A stretch of 64,000 nt of DNA from Rhizobiaceae bacterium (GTDB lineage: Bacteria; Pseudomonadota; Alphaproteobacteria; Rhizobiales; Rhizobiaceae): NCBI GenBank assembly GCA_019635755.1, contig JAHBYW010000007.1, forward strand, positions 62,001 through 126,000, in the 5' to 3' direction. A program made the translations under genes and the position numbers. Of the stretch, positions 19,717 through 28,930 are shown one piece after another. Numbering within the stretch: the first letter of the stretch is position 1; each line of letters opens with the position of its first letter. Below the pieces are notes generated by a model. It had not been told where the DNA came from. It did no database searches and saw only the letters and a program-made list of their open reading frames with translations.

Positions 19717-20961
19717 ATGTTCACCGCCTACCGACCGATCCTGTCCCTGCTGCGCGGCACGGCCTTCCTGCTTGCCGCGTCGGGCCTTCACAGCCTGCTG
19801 CTGCCGCTACGCGGCCAGTTGGAGGGCTTCTCGACAGCTTCCCTCGGCCTGCTGGGCACGGCCTGGGCGGGCGGATTCGTCGCCGGCTGCTTCTTCGCGC
19901 CGCGGCTCGTCCGTCGTGTCGGCCATGTCCGCGCCTTCGGCGCCTTCGCGGCGTCGGGCGCGATCATCGCGCTGCTCACCGGGCTGATCATCGACGAGGT
20001 GACCTGGATCGTGCTGAGGGCATTCACCGGCTTCACGATGGCGGGCGCCTTCATGGTGATCGAGAGCTGGCTGAACGAGAAGGCAACCAACCAGAACCGC
20101 GGCACCGTCTTCGGCCTCTACATGATGGTCACCTACGCCTCGATCATGGGCGGCCAGATGATCGTGGCGGCCGGCGACGTCGGCAACGCGTCACTGTTCA
20201 TGATCACCGGCATCTTCTTCTGCCTGGCGCTGATCCCGACCGCCGTGTCGTCCGCCGCCAGCCCCAAGCCTCTGCAGAACGTCTCGCTCGACCTGCGGGG
20301 GCTCTACGCCAACTCACCCGTCGCGGTCGCGGCCTGTTTCCTCATCGGCGTCGCCAACGGCGCTTGGGGCACGCTCGGCGCGGTCTACGGCGCCCGCATC
20401 GGCATCTCGACGGCGCAGATCGCGCTGATGATGAGCCTGGTGGTGATCGCCGGCGCGGTCGCCCAGATCCCGGCCGGGCGCATCTCCGACCGCACCGATC
20501 GCCGCTATGTGCTTGCCGCCGCCGCCTTCGGAGCGTCGCTGGCGGGCGTGATGATCGTCGTGCTGGCGCCCCGCTCGGGGACGCTGGTCATCGCCATGAC
20601 GGCGGCCTATGGGGCGATGGCCTACACGCTCTATTCGGTGGCCGTGGCGCATGCGAACGACCACGCCAGCGCCGAGGAGTTCGTCAAGGTGTCCGGCGGC
20701 CTTCTCCTGCTCTATGGGTTCGGCACGATGGCGGGGCCGGTTCTCGGCGCGGCGCTGATGGCGCGGCTCACCCCCGAAAGCCTGTTCCTGGCGACGGCGC
20801 TCGCCCACTTCCTGCTCGCGGCCTACGCGCTGCTGCGCATTCGCAGGCGCGCGCCGGTGCCGCTGTCCGCCCGCGAAGCCTTCACCACGCTGCCTAGCGA
20901 GCGGGCCGCGACGCCCGAAGCACTGAAGCTCGATCCGCGCACCAAGCCGTCGCAGGGGTGA
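19717..20961 (+). CDS. MFS transporter (YcaD-like)
   Basis: 414 residues and 12 predicted membrane segments. Motif-A-like loops are seen at FAPRLVRRVGHVRAFG and GRISDRTDRRYVL, and an AFMVIESWLNEKA segment is typical of the YcaD/sugar-like branch. Substrate unknown. It closely resembles a second MFS protein in this window (54553-55839): both share the ISDRTDRRYVL loop and an AHANDxAS segment. Confidence 0.87.
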   Translation: MFTAYRPILSLLRGTAFLLAASGLHSLLLPLRGQLEGFSTASLGLLGTAWAGGFVAGCFFAPRLVRRVGHVRAFGAFAASGAIIALLTGLIIDEVTWIVLRAFTGFTMAGAFMVIESWLNEKATNQNRGTVFGLYMMVTYASIMGGQMIVAAGDVGNASLFMITGIFFCLALIPTAVSSAASPKPLQNVSLDLRGLYANSPVAVAACFLIGVANGAWGTLGAVYGARIGISTAQIALMMSLVVIAGAVAQIPAGRISDRTDRRYVLAAAAFGASLAGVMIVVLAPRSGTLVIAMTAAYGAMAYTLYSVAVAHANDHASAEEFVKVSGGLLLLYGFGTMAGPVLGAALMARLTPESLFLATALAHFLLAAYALLRIRRRAPVPLSAREAFTTLPSERAATPEALKLDPRTKPSQG

Positions 20962-21056
20962 CGCCGCGATCCGGATCGACGCGTGCCTTCGCCGCGACGC
21001 AACACCGGGCGGCGCGACGGGCAGCCGCAATGAACGGACTGTTCGACAATTTCCGC

Positions 21057-21104
21057 ACAACTCCTGCGTGAGGGAGTTGTCTAACCGCTGATCTTGTTGA
21101 ACAA
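21057..21104. promoter_or_regulatory. Inverted repeats before the ArsR gene
   Basis: ACAACTCC (21057-21064) and GGAGTTGT (21073-21080) form an 8-bp inverted repeat with an 8-base gap. TTGTTGAACAA (21094-21104) is a second palindrome ending 8 bases before the start codon. Either could be the operator of the adjacent ArsR-type regulator, which typically autoregulates. Confidence 0.4.
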
Positions 21105-21112
21105 TCGCTGCG

Positions 21113-21373
21113 ATGCTTGCTGACCCGTTCACGGCAATCGCCGACGCCAACAGGCGGTTCCTTCTGGAAGAACTTCGCCGCGGCCCGAAGACCGTGAATC
21201 AGCTGGCGGCGGGACTGCCCGTTTCCAGGCCGGCCGTCTCCCAGCATCTCAAGGTCCTGCTCGACGCGGGGCTGGTCAGCGCCCGCTCGGAAGGCGCGCG
21301 CCGCGTCTATGCCATCCGCGACGACGGATTTACCTCGCTTAACCTGTGGCTCGACCAGTTCTGGCAGGCCTGA
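21113..21373 (+). CDS. ArsR family winged-helix regulator
   Basis: 86 residues, just the winged-helix domain: DPTAIADANRRFLLEEL-type first helix, the recognition region GLPVSRPAVSQHLKVLLDAGLVSARSEGARRVYAI, and a short tail ending DQFWQA. No cysteine metal site is visible, so it is closer to the non-metal ArsR branch often paired with SRPBCC proteins. No partner is adjacent. Palindromes just upstream suggest autoregulation. Confidence 0.88.
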   Translation: MLADPFTAIADANRRFLLEELRRGPKTVNQLAAGLPVSRPAVSQHLKVLLDAGLVSARSEGARRVYAIRDDGFTSLNLWLDQFWQA

Positions 21374-21602
21374 GCCGGCAAGGCTGAAACGGGAAATCCG
21401 ATCGGAATCAGCCGGGCAGGCGCGTCCCGCGTGCCCGGCACGCATCGCGCCCTCGCCGAAACGATTCGCGCACGGCGTGTCGCGTCTGCGACCTCGCGGA
21501 CGTTCCTCAAGCATCACCGGCCTGAAGCATCGCCGGCTGTCATGCCGGCGGCCCGCAGCCGCCGACAGCATGCCTCCCGGTGAAGGCCGTCTTCTCGTCT
21601 GC

Positions 21603-21776
21603 TCAGTGCGTCGTCGCCCTGAGCTGCTCCATCTCATCCTTGATTGCCAGCTTGCGCCGCTTCAGCCGCACGATTTCCAGGTCGTCGGTCGACGGATGCG
21701 CCTGCGCTTCGTCGATCTCGCGGTCCAGGTCACTGTGCTTACGCTTCAGCTCCTCAAGATGGGATTCAAGCGACAT
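21603..21776 (-). CDS. DUF465 (YdcH-like) protein 1
   Basis: 57 residues, an all-helical DUF465 protein: LESHLEELKRKHSDLDREI, then DDLEIVRLKRRKLAIKDEMEQL. The family folds as a helical hairpin; its function is unknown. GGGAGA sits 7 bases before the ATG. A second DUF465 gene is divergently placed 225 bp away. Confidence 0.85.
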   Translation of the reverse strand: MSLESHLEELKRKHSDLDREIDEAQAHPSTDDLEIVRLKRRKLAIKDEMEQLRATTH

Positions 21777-22001
21777 GAGCGGATCTCCCTTCGTTGTTTC
21801 CTCGAAGCACCGTCGGGCAGTCCACCGCAGGGCTACACCATGACGGTACGATGACAGTGTGCCACCTTCGGCGGTGAAAGTCGAATGCCAGCGCCGCCAT
21901 TTCCCGCGATCGTGAAACGTGTTACAGCTTTTTACCGCTGGCCGGACGTTGTGTCGGACCGGTGTGCGGTGCATTGCGCCGGAGCCTCGCAGACGGTGGA
22001 C

Positions 22002-22205
22002 ATGTCGGATCAGGAACAGGCCGAGATTCGTCTCGAGTTTGCGCGGCTGAAGCAGGAACATGCGGATTTCGATGCGGCGATCAACGCGATGATGACGCTC
22101 GGCTGCGACCCTCTGCAAATCCAGCGCATGAAGAAGAAGAAGCTTGCCATCAAAGACAAGCTCAAGAACCTCGAGGACCGCATCGTCCCCGACATCATCG
22201 CCTGA
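22002..22205 (+). CDS. DUF465 (YdcH-like) protein 2
   Basis: 67 residues with the same helical pattern as its divergent neighbour: EIRLEFARLKQEHADFDAAI, then DPLQIQRMKKKKLAIKDKLKNLED. The shared RxKxxKLAIKD core shows the two are paralogues. It lies 63 bp before purE on the same strand. Function unknown. Confidence 0.87.
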   Translation: MSDQEQAEIRLEFARLKQEHADFDAAINAMMTLGCDPLQIQRMKKKKLAIKDKLKNLEDRIVPDIIA

Positions 22206-22268
22206 GGCCGCCCTTGCGGCACCGGGCCGATTCCGCTAGGCGGCGCTTTCGTTTCCGGGGGAAGGCTG

Positions 22269-22766
22269 TTGAGCAAGACGCGGCGCGACGTGGCCATCAT
22301 CATGGGCAGCCAGTCGGACTGGGCGACGATGCGACATGCCGCGGAGGCGCTCGAGGCGCTCCGCGTCTCCTACGAGCGCCGGATCGTCTCCGCGCATCGC
22401 ACGCCTGACCGCCTCTACGCCTTCGCCAAGGGCGCGCGCGATGCCGGCTTCAAGATTGTCATCGCCGGCGCCGGCGGCGCCGCACATCTGCCCGGCATGA
22501 CCGCGGCTATGACGCCGCTGCCCGTCTTCGGCGTGCCGGTGGAATCGAAAGCGCTGTCGGGACAGGATTCGCTTCTGTCGATCGTGCAGATGCCGGCCGG
22601 CATCCCTGTCGGCACGCTGGCCATCGGCAAGGCCGGCGCGGTCAACGCGGCGCTGCTGGCGGCCGCCGTCCTGGCGCTGGGCGATCCGGACCTGGCGGCG
22701 CGGCTCGACCAGTGGCGCGCCGCACAGACCGCCGGGGTTGCCGAAGAACCGTCGGACAAGGAATGA
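22269..22766 (+). CDS. purE: 5-(carboxyamino)imidazole ribonucleotide mutase PurE
   Basis: 165 residues. It interconverts N5-CAIR and CAIR in de novo purine synthesis. Signatures: [14 protein letters not shown] near the start, SAHRTPDR with the catalytic His, and [13 protein letters not shown]. The start is TTG at 22269, preceded by GGGGAAGG. The stop overlaps the purK start, so PurE and PurK are coupled. Confidence 0.95.
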   Translation: MSKTRRDVAIIMGSQSDWATMRHAAEALEALRVSYERRIVSAHRTPDRLYAFAKGARDAGFKIVIAGAGGAAHLPGMTAAMTPLPVFGVPVESKALSGQDSLLSIVQMPAGIPVGTLAIGKAGAVNAALLAAAVLALGDPDLAARLDQWRAAQTAGVAEEPSDKE

Positions 22767-23851
22767 GCGCGCCGCTCGCCGCCGGGTCGACGATCGGAAT
22801 CATCGGCGGCGGCCAGCTCGGCCGGATGCTGGCGATGGCCGCGGCCCGTTTCGGCTACCGCGTGACGATCCTCGAGCCGCAGCCGGACTGTCCGGCGGCG
22901 CAGGTGGCCAACCGGCACATCGCTGCCGCCTATGACGATCCGGACGCGCTTGCCGAACTGGCCGGGGGTTGCGACGTGGTGACCTACGAGTTCGAGAACG
23001 TGCCCGTCGCCGCCGCCGAGGCGCTGGCGCGGTCGGTGCCCGTCTACCCGCCGCCGAAGGCGCTCGAAGTGGCGCAGGACCGGCTGGCGGAGAAGCGCTT
23101 CCTGGGCGGCAACGGCGTCCCCGTCGTCCGCTACGGCGCCGTCGACAGCGACGAGCGCCTTGCCCATGTGCTGGCCGAACTCGGTGGCGAAGGCGTGCTG
23201 AAGACCCGCCGCATGGGCTATGACGGCAAGGGCCAGCGGGTCTTCCGCAAGGGCGAGGCCGGCGACCTCGCAGGCACATATGCCGCGATGGGCGGTGTGC
23301 CGCTCATCATCGAGGAGTTCGTCTCCTTCAAGCGCGAGATTTCCGTGATCGGCGTCCGCGCCATCGACGGCACGTCCATCACGTACGACCCGGCGGAGAA
23401 CGTCCATCGCGACGGCATCCTGCGCACGTCGACCGTGCCGGCAAGGATTTCCCAGGCAACGTCCATCGCCGCGCAGGAGTACGCCACGGTCGTCATGCAC
23501 CGGCTGGGCTATGTCGGGGTGCTCGGCATCGAATATTTCATCGCCGCGGACGGTTCGCTGATCGCCAACGAGATCGCACCGCGCGTGCACAACTCCGGCC
23601 ACTGGACCGAGGCGGCCTGCGCCGTATCCCAGTTCGAGCATCACATCCGCGCCATCGCCGGCCTGCCGCTGGTGACGACGCGACGGCATTCCGACTGCGT
23701 GATGGAGAACCTCATCGGCGACGACGTGGCGCGGCTCCCGGACATCGCCGCCGAGGACGGCGCCGTCATCCACCTCTACGGCAAGGCGGAAAGCCGGCCG
23801 GGCCGCAAGATGGGCCACGTGACCCGGCTGCGCGACATCCGCGCCGGTTGA
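22763..23851 (+). CDS. purK: 5-(carboxyamino)imidazole ribonucleotide synthase PurK
   Basis: 362 residues, ATP-grasp enzyme making N5-CAIR from AIR, bicarbonate and ATP for PurE. N-terminal nucleotide-binding [20 protein letters not shown]-grasp segments [14 protein letters not shown] and [16 protein letters not shown]; metal-binding [19 protein letters not shown]. The ATG overlaps the purE stop; an upstream in-frame start would run into purE and is not needed. Confidence 0.95.
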   Translation: MSAPLAAGSTIGIIGGGQLGRMLAMAAARFGYRVTILEPQPDCPAAQVANRHIAAAYDDPDALAELAGGCDVVTYEFENVPVAAAEALARSVPVYPPPKALEVAQDRLAEKRFLGGNGVPVVRYGAVDSDERLAHVLAELGGEGVLKTRRMGYDGKGQRVFRKGEAGDLAGTYAAMGGVPLIIEEFVSFKREISVIGVRAIDGTSITYDPAENVHRDGILRTSTVPARISQATSIAAQEYATVVMHRLGYVGVLGIEYFIAADGSLIANEIAPRVHNSGHWTEAACAVSQFEHHIRAIAGLPLVTTRRHSDCVMENLIGDDVARLPDIAAEDGAVIHLYGKAESRPGRKMGHVTRLRDIRAG

Positions 23852-23855
23852 GGCG

Positions 23856-24665
23856 ATGGGCGTCCGGATCCTCTCGCTCAATCTGTGGGGCGGCCGCCTT
23901 CACGACGCGCTGATCCCCTACCTGGCGGCGGCCGAGGCGGACATCTTCTGCTTCCAGGAGGTCCCGCACACGCCGACGGCGGCAAGCGCCTGGCTCGACT
24001 ATCGTCACGACGGGATCGATCTGCCGCAGCGGGCGCGCCTGCTGGACGAGCTTCGTGATGCCCTTCCGGGCCATGATGCCTGGTTCGCACCCTCGCTGCG
24101 CGGTCCGCTTCTGGACGGGGAGGCGGAGGTGGCGTCGCTGTGGGGGCTGGCGGCGTTCGTGCGCCGCGACCATGTCGTCGTGGGGGCAGCCACGGGTTTC
24201 GTCCATGGCGACTACCGCGGCGACGGATGGGGCAGCTATCCGCGCCCGGCCAATGCCCAATGCCTGCGCATCGCGCTCGGCGGCGTCGCGCCGGCACTGA
24301 CGGTGGCCCACATGCACGGCCTGCGCGACCTCGCCGGCAAGCAGGACACGCCGGACCGGCTTGCTCAGGCCGATCGGCTGGCCGCCCTCGTCCAGGGGCT
24401 CTGGACACCGGGCGAAGGGCTCGTCGTCTGCGGCGACTTCAATGTGCTGCCGGACAGCGCCGTGTTCCGACGCCTCGGCGCGCTCGGCCTGTCCGACCTC
24501 GTCACCGGCCGCGGTTTCACCGACACGCGCACATCGCACTACGGAAAGCCGGGACGGTTCGCCGACTACATGCTCGTCAATCCGGCCGTTTCGGTCGCCG
24601 CCTTCTACGTCGTCGCGGACCCCGAGGTCTCGGACCATCGGCCGCTGGTGCTCGACATCGGCTGA
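23856..24665 (+). CDS. Endonuclease/exonuclease/phosphatase family protein
   Basis: 269 residues of the EEP fold (exonuclease III/DNase I-like): LSLNLWGG (metal Asn), FCFQEVP (catalytic Glu), [10 protein letters not shown] (Asp-Asn pair) and the final [11 protein letters not shown] (catalytic Asp-His). No signal peptide. Substrate could be nucleic acid or a phosphoester. It starts 4 bp after purK and probably reads through from purEK. A second EEP gene is at 48854. Confidence 0.85.
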   Translation: MGVRILSLNLWGGRLHDALIPYLAAAEADIFCFQEVPHTPTAASAWLDYRHDGIDLPQRARLLDELRDALPGHDAWFAPSLRGPLLDGEAEVASLWGLAAFVRRDHVVVGAATGFVHGDYRGDGWGSYPRPANAQCLRIALGGVAPALTVAHMHGLRDLAGKQDTPDRLAQADRLAALVQGLWTPGEGLVVCGDFNVLPDSAVFRRLGALGLSDLVTGRGFTDTRTSHYGKPGRFADYMLVNPAVSVAAFYVVADPEVSDHRPLVLDIG

Positions 24666-24678
24666 GCGGCACGGGCGG

Positions 24679-24707
24679 TTGACATTTCCCGTCCGCCTCG
24701 TCTATGA
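24679..24707 (+). promoter_or_regulatory. Strong sigma-70 promoter of rpmJ
   Basis: Consensus TTGACA (24679-24684), exact 17-base spacer, CTATGA (24702-24707). It begins 13 bases after the preceding stop codon and predicts a leader of about 82 nt before rpmJ. Confidence 0.75.
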
Positions 24708-24721
24708 GCCTGCCAGCTTCC

Positions 24722-24744
24722 GCGCGCCTTTCCGGCGCGCTTTT
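24722..24744 (+). terminator. Terminator-like hairpin in the rpmJ leader
   Basis: GCGCGCC (24722-24728) pairs with GGCGCGC (24734-24740) around TTTCC, followed by TTTT. It lies downstream of the rpmJ promoter and upstream of the gene, so it could end transcripts from purEK or attenuate rpmJ itself. Confidence 0.6.
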
Positions 24745-24795
24745 GATTTCGCCCGTTCTGCGGGCCATCCGCCAAAGTACGACACGGGCACGACC

Positions 24796-24921
24796 ATGAA
24801 GATCAAGAACTCGCTCAAGGCCTTGAAGGCCCGCCACCGCGACAACCGCCTGGTTCGCCGCAAGGGCCGCATCTACATCATCAACAAGACCGCTCCGCGC
24901 TATAAGGCGCGCCAGGGCTGA
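24796..24921 (+). CDS. rpmJ: 50S ribosomal protein L36, cysteine-free type
   Basis: 41 residues, [20 protein letters not shown] onward, with no zinc-binding cysteines: the C-minus (YkgO-like) form of L36 found in alphaproteobacteria. It binds 23S rRNA in the large subunit. It is an isolated gene with its own strong promoter and a hairpin in the leader. Confidence 0.95.
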   Translation: MKIKNSLKALKARHRDNRLVRRKGRIYIINKTAPRYKARQG

Positions 24922-25034
24922 TCCGGCCCTGAGGCCGATTGCGGCCTGATCCCGGCCGCCGCGCGGCGGGACGAAGGCCGGGCATCACACGAATTTCAGT
25001 TTGACGCTTCGCGTCGCCGGAATAGATTCCGGCC

Positions 25035-25733
25035 ATGCGGAGCGTTCTTGCATTGGCCGTCGCGATCCTCCTGTCCGGGCATGCGCCGGCATGGGCCCAG
25101 GGCGGCGGAGCCCTCGAAGGCGAGGTGATCGAGGATCCGGCCTACAAGGCCGAACCGGTCCCGGACCCCGTGCCTGCGCCTGACGTGGCCGAGGAGGCGA
25201 TGCCGGACATGGCGCCGCCGGCGGAGATGCATCCCGCCGAGGCGGCACCCAGCGAGGATCGGCTGGCCACGCTGTTCGGCGACCTCAAGCGCGCCCGCAA
25301 CGAACGGGCTGCCGAGCGCATCGCCGGGCAGATCCGGAACGAGTGGGAAAAGTCGGGCAGCGCCACCATCGACCTGATGATGCAATGGTCGCGGACGGCC
25401 GCAGAAGGCGAGAAGTTCGACGTGGCGCTCGACTTCCTGGATCAGGTGGTGACGATGCAGCCCGGCTATGCCGAAGGCTGGAACCGGCGCGCGACGGTTC
25501 ATTTCCAGATGAACAACTACGCCAAGTCGATGGCCGATATCGAGCACACGCTGCGGCTCGAGCCGCGCCACTTCGGCGCCTTGGCGGGAATGGCGCAGAT
25601 CCTGCGCAGCCGCGGGCGCGACGAGCTGGCGCTGCAGGCCTACCAGCGCGTGCTCGACATCTATCCGATGATGCGAAGCGCCCAGAACGAGGTCGCGACC
25701 CTGTCCGAGGAGCTGACCGGCGAAGGCATCTGA
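25035..25733 (+). CDS. Periplasmic TPR-repeat protein
   Basis: 232 residues. A signal peptide (MRSVLALAVAILLSGHAPAWA) is followed by a Pro/Glu/Ala-rich linker to about residue 75. Tetratricopeptide repeats make up the C-terminal two thirds (EKFDVALDFLDQVVTMQPGYAEGWNRRATVHFQ, then YAKSMADIEHTLRLEPRHFGALAGMAQI). TPRs bind proteins, so it is likely an envelope scaffold. Partner unknown. Confidence 0.8.
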   Translation: MRSVLALAVAILLSGHAPAWAQGGGALEGEVIEDPAYKAEPVPDPVPAPDVAEEAMPDMAPPAEMHPAEAAPSEDRLATLFGDLKRARNERAAERIAGQIRNEWEKSGSATIDLMMQWSRTAAEGEKFDVALDFLDQVVTMQPGYAEGWNRRATVHFQMNNYAKSMADIEHTLRLEPRHFGALAGMAQILRSRGRDELALQAYQRVLDIYPMMRSAQNEVATLSEELTGEGI

Positions 25734-25756
25734 ACCCTTTTCCGCCGCCGGAGCGT

Positions 25757-26857
25757 ATGTCAGGTAGACGCTCTCGCTTCGGGTTGCCTTCTCCCATGAA
25801 CCTTCTCTACGCCGCCGTCGCCTTCCTGCTCGCCGTCGTTCTCGCTCTCGTCGGCCTGACCCGGCTGAACGCCTGGATGATCGAGCGACGCAATCCTCCG
25901 GTGGGCGCCTTCGCCACCGTCAACGGCACGCGCATCCACTTCGTGCACGTCCCGGCGCCCGGCGCCGACCTGCCCCCCATCGTCTTCATCCATGGCGCCA
26001 GCGCCAACCTGCTCGACCAGATGGTGCCGATCCGTCCCCAGCTCGAAGGCCGGGCGGAGATGCTGTTCTTCGACCGGCCAGGCCATGGCTGGTCGGACCG
26101 CGGCCCGGACAACGAGACGCCGTTTGCCCAGGCCCGGACGATCGCCGCGCTGATGGACCACGCCGGCATCGCCCGGGCGATCGTCGTCGGCCACTCCTTC
26201 GGCGGGGGCACCGCGGCTGCCTTCGCGCTTGCCTATCCGGAGCGCACGGCCGGCCTGGTGTTCGTCGCCGCGGCGACGCATCCCTGGGCGGGCGCGGCAA
26301 CCTCCTGGTACTACAAGCTGACCGCGCGCCCGTGGGTCGGGCGGCTGTTCGCCCAGACGATCGCCGGCCCGGCCGGCACGCTCCGCATGGCCGGCGCCAC
26401 CGACTGCGTCTTCGCGCCGAATCCCGTGCCGGAGGATTATCTTCACCGCGCAGGCATCGAACTGGTGCTGAGGCCGTCGGCCTTCCGCGCCAACGCGATC
26501 GACGTCCAGGGGCTGCACGCGCATGTCACCGGGGCGCAGCCGCGCTACAGGGAGATCACGGCACCGACGGTGATCATCTCCGGCGACTACGACACCGTCG
26601 TCTACGAGGAACTGCATTCGGTCGGGCTGGCCCGGGACATTCCGGGCGCCGAACTCGTCTGGGTGAAGAATCTCGGTCACAAGCCGGACTGGATCGCACC
26701 CGATCTCGTCGCCGCCGCCATCGCCAGGGTCGGCGGACAGGGCGGCGATCTGCAGGGCCTTGCGCGAACGGTCGAGACGCGGATCGCCGGCGACAGGCAG
26801 GGCGTGGACACCTGCGCCAACGAGAAGGCGCCGCCGGAGACCTTGCTGGCGCAGTGA
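25757..26857 (+). CDS. Membrane-anchored alpha/beta hydrolase
   Basis: 366 residues. An N-terminal membrane segment (LLYAAVAFLLAVVLALVGL) is followed by an alpha/beta-hydrolase domain: oxyanion strand PIVFIHGASANLLDQ, nucleophile elbow GHSFGGG, acidic residue in ISGDYDTVV and catalytic His in NLGHKPDWI. Substrate unknown. The ATG at 25757 has a GGAG nearby; an alternative ATG at 25796, starting right at the membrane helix, is also plausible. Confidence 0.8.
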   Translation: MSGRRSRFGLPSPMNLLYAAVAFLLAVVLALVGLTRLNAWMIERRNPPVGAFATVNGTRIHFVHVPAPGADLPPIVFIHGASANLLDQMVPIRPQLEGRAEMLFFDRPGHGWSDRGPDNETPFAQARTIAALMDHAGIARAIVVGHSFGGGTAAAFALAYPERTAGLVFVAAATHPWAGAATSWYYKLTARPWVGRLFAQTIAGPAGTLRMAGATDCVFAPNPVPEDYLHRAGIELVLRPSAFRANAIDVQGLHAHVTGAQPRYREITAPTVIISGDYDTVVYEELHSVGLARDIPGAELVWVKNLGHKPDWIAPDLVAAAIARVGGQGGDLQGLARTVETRIAGDRQGVDTCANEKAPPETLLAQ

Positions 26858-26934
26858 GTTCCAGCAAGGTTCTGGCTATTGCGGGTCACCGCCCACTGGC
26901 CTGTGTGGATCAGCAGCGGCAGCGCGCCGCCCCG

Positions 26935-26981
26935 ACCTTCTCCCCTTGTGGGAGAAGGTGCCCCGTAGGGGCGGATGAGGG
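26935..26981. repeat. Interspersed double-hairpin element, copy 1
   Basis: A 10-bp perfect stem ACCTTCTCCC/GGGAGAAGGT with a 5-base loop, directly followed by GCCCC-gta-GGGGC and GGATGAGGG. This layout is characteristic of abundant intergenic palindromic repeats in Mesorhizobium-like genomes. A second, diverged copy is at 53702. It lies between two convergent genes and may also stop transcription. Confidence 0.7.
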
Positions 26982-27008
26982 ATGTTGCGTTGAAGTGCCG
27001 CGCCGGGA

Positions 27009-28445
27009 TCAGGCGCTGCCGGTGCCCTCGGAGCCGATATAGGCGATGCGCAGCATGTTGGTGGCGCCGGGCGTCCTCAGCGGCACGCCGGCGGTGATGA
27101 TCACGCGGTCCCCCGGCCGGCCGAACTGTTCATCGAAAGCGATGCGGCAGGCGCGGTCGACCATATCGTCCAGGTCGCTGGCGTCCGGCGTCACCACGCA
27201 GTGCGTGCCCCACAGCAGCGACAGGCGCCGCGCGGTCGCCAGGATCGGCGACAGCGCGATGACCGGCACCTGCGGCCTCTCGCGCGCCGCGCGGATCCCG
27301 GTGGTTCCGGATGCGGTGTAGCAGATGATCGCCGACAGCTTCAGCGTCTCGGCGATTTCGCGCGCCGCGAGCGAGATGGCATCGGCGCCGGTCGCCTCGG
27401 GCTCGGAGCGCTGCGCGTTGATGATGCTCGGGTAGAGCGGGTCTTTCTCGACCTGCTGGGCGATGCGATGCATCATCGACACCGCCTCGACGGGATATTG
27501 GCCGGCCGCCGATTCCGCCGACAGCATGATCGCGTCGGCGCCTTCGAACACCGCGATCGACACGTCCGACACTTCGGCGCGCGTCGGCACCGGCGCGGTG
27601 ATCATGGACTCCAGCATCTGCGTGGCCACGACGACCGGCTTGCCGGCGCGCCGCGCCGCGCGCGTGATCTGCTTCTGGATGCCGGGCACTGCCTCGATCG
27701 GCATTTCGACGCCGAGGTCGCCGCGCGCCACCATCAGCGCATCGGACAGCTCGATGATCTCGGCCAGCCGCGTCACCGCCTGCGGCTTCTCGATCTTCGA
27801 CATCAGCAGCGCGCGGCCGCGCGCGATCTTGCGGGCTTCGGCGAGGTCCTCGGGCCGCTGGATGAATGACAGCGCTACCCAGTCCACGCCGGCTTCGAGC
27901 ACCGCGTCCAGATCCTTGCGGTCCTTCTCGGTGAGCGCGCCGACGGGCAGGTCGGTGTCGGGCAGGCTGACGCCCTTCTTGTCGGAGATCTTCGTGCCGG
28001 CGACGACGACGCACTCGATCGAGCGCTTGTCGGTCTTCACCGCCTTGAGCGCCAGCTTGCCGTCATCGATCAGCAGGCGGTCGCCCGGTTCAACGGCCAG
28101 CAGGATCTCCGGATGCGGCAGGTGGACCCGCCTGGCGTCGCCGGGCTCGGGATTGTCGTCGAGGGTGAAGGTCTGGCCGACCGTCAGCTCCTCCGACGTG
28201 TTCTTGAACTTGCCGACTCTGAGCTTGGGTCCCTGCAGGTCGGCGAGGATGCCGATGGGCCGTCCGGCCTTCCCTTCCACCGAGCGGATGCGGCCGACGA
28301 GCGTGCGCATCAGGTCGTGGTCGGTGTGGCTCATATTGATGCGGAACACGTCCGCACCGGCGTCGAAGAGCTTGGCGATCATGGCCTCGTCGGACGAGGC
28401 GGGACCGATTGTGGCGAGTATCTTGACCTTGCGGATTCGTCTCAT
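27009..28445 (-). CDS. pyk: Pyruvate kinase
   Basis: 478 residues. It transfers phosphate from PEP to ADP in the last step of glycolysis. N-terminal KILATIGPAS, substrate and metal residues around GADVFRINMSHTDHD, the signature in MSKIEKPQAVTRLAEI, LMVARGDLGVEM and TQMLESM, and a complete allosteric C-domain. Its start overlaps the stop of the upstream DUF1036 gene, so the two are coupled. Confidence 0.95.
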   Translation of the reverse strand: MRRIRKVKILATIGPASSDEAMIAKLFDAGADVFRINMSHTDHDLMRTLVGRIRSVEGKAGRPIGILADLQGPKLRVGKFKNTSEELTVGQTFTLDDNPEPGDARRVHLPHPEILLAVEPGDRLLIDDGKLALKAVKTDKRSIECVVVAGTKISDKKGVSLPDTDLPVGALTEKDRKDLDAVLEAGVDWVALSFIQRPEDLAEARKIARGRALLMSKIEKPQAVTRLAEIIELSDALMVARGDLGVEMPIEAVPGIQKQITRAARRAGKPVVVATQMLESMITAPVPTRAEVSDVSIAVFEGADAIMLSAESAAGQYPVEAVSMMHRIAQQVEKDPLYPSIINAQRSEPEATGADAISLAAREIAETLKLSAIICYTASGTTGIRAARERPQVPVIALSPILATARRLSLLWGTHCVVTPDASDLDDMVDRACRIAFDEQFGRPGDRVIITAGVPLRTPGATNMLRIAYIGSEGTGSA

Positions 28446-28930
28446 TGACCTGCTGTTCCCGTCACGGCGGCATTGCCGTCGGGCGCGGGGTCGTCGGTCA
28501 GTTGGACCATCCAGCTCGCCTGCTCGCCGGTGTCGTATTCCTGGAAACCGACACGCTGGAAACCGCGCGCGAAGCAGTCTGCGACGCCCGCGATCTTGAA
28601 TTCCTTTTCGGCGACGCACATGCTGATCGGACCGTCCCAGCGACCGCCGCGCTCCGCGTCCTCTGCGTAGAGATAGTAATATCGCGATGACAGGGCGCCC
28701 TCGATCAGCGTCTTGCAGGTCGAACCGTCGACATGCCACCAGCCTTCGGTGACCCAGCCCGCCTTGGCGCGATAGCCGATGGCGACGCCGACGAGGTTCT
28801 GGGTGGCGTTGCAGACCCGAAAATCAGCCGCGGCCGGCGCGGCCGACACGACGGCAAGGCCGGGTGAAGCCACGGCGAGCGCGAATGCGGACGCCGCGAG
28901 GCGACTGCACTGCCTGCCGAGCAAAGCCAT
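28442..28930 (-). CDS. DUF1036 secreted protein
   Basis: 162 residues. A signal peptide ends near APAAADF; the mature domain (RVCNATQNLVGVAIGYRAKAGWVTEGWWHVDGSTC, RYYYLYAEDAERGG, CVAEKEFKI) is DUF1036, a Cys-containing periplasmic domain of unknown function. The ATG at 28930 has GAGGG 6 bases upstream; an ATG at 28957 is less well placed. It precedes pyk with a 4-base overlap, a pairing recurrent in Rhizobiales. Confidence 0.85.
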   Translation of the reverse strand: MALLGRQCSRLAASAFALAVASPGLAVVSAAPAAADFRVCNATQNLVGVAIGYRAKAGWVTEGWWHVDGSTCKTLIEGALSSRYYYLYAEDAERGGRWDGPISMCVAEKEFKIAGVADCFARGFQRVGFQEYDTGEQASWMVQLTDDPAPDGNAAVTGTAGQ

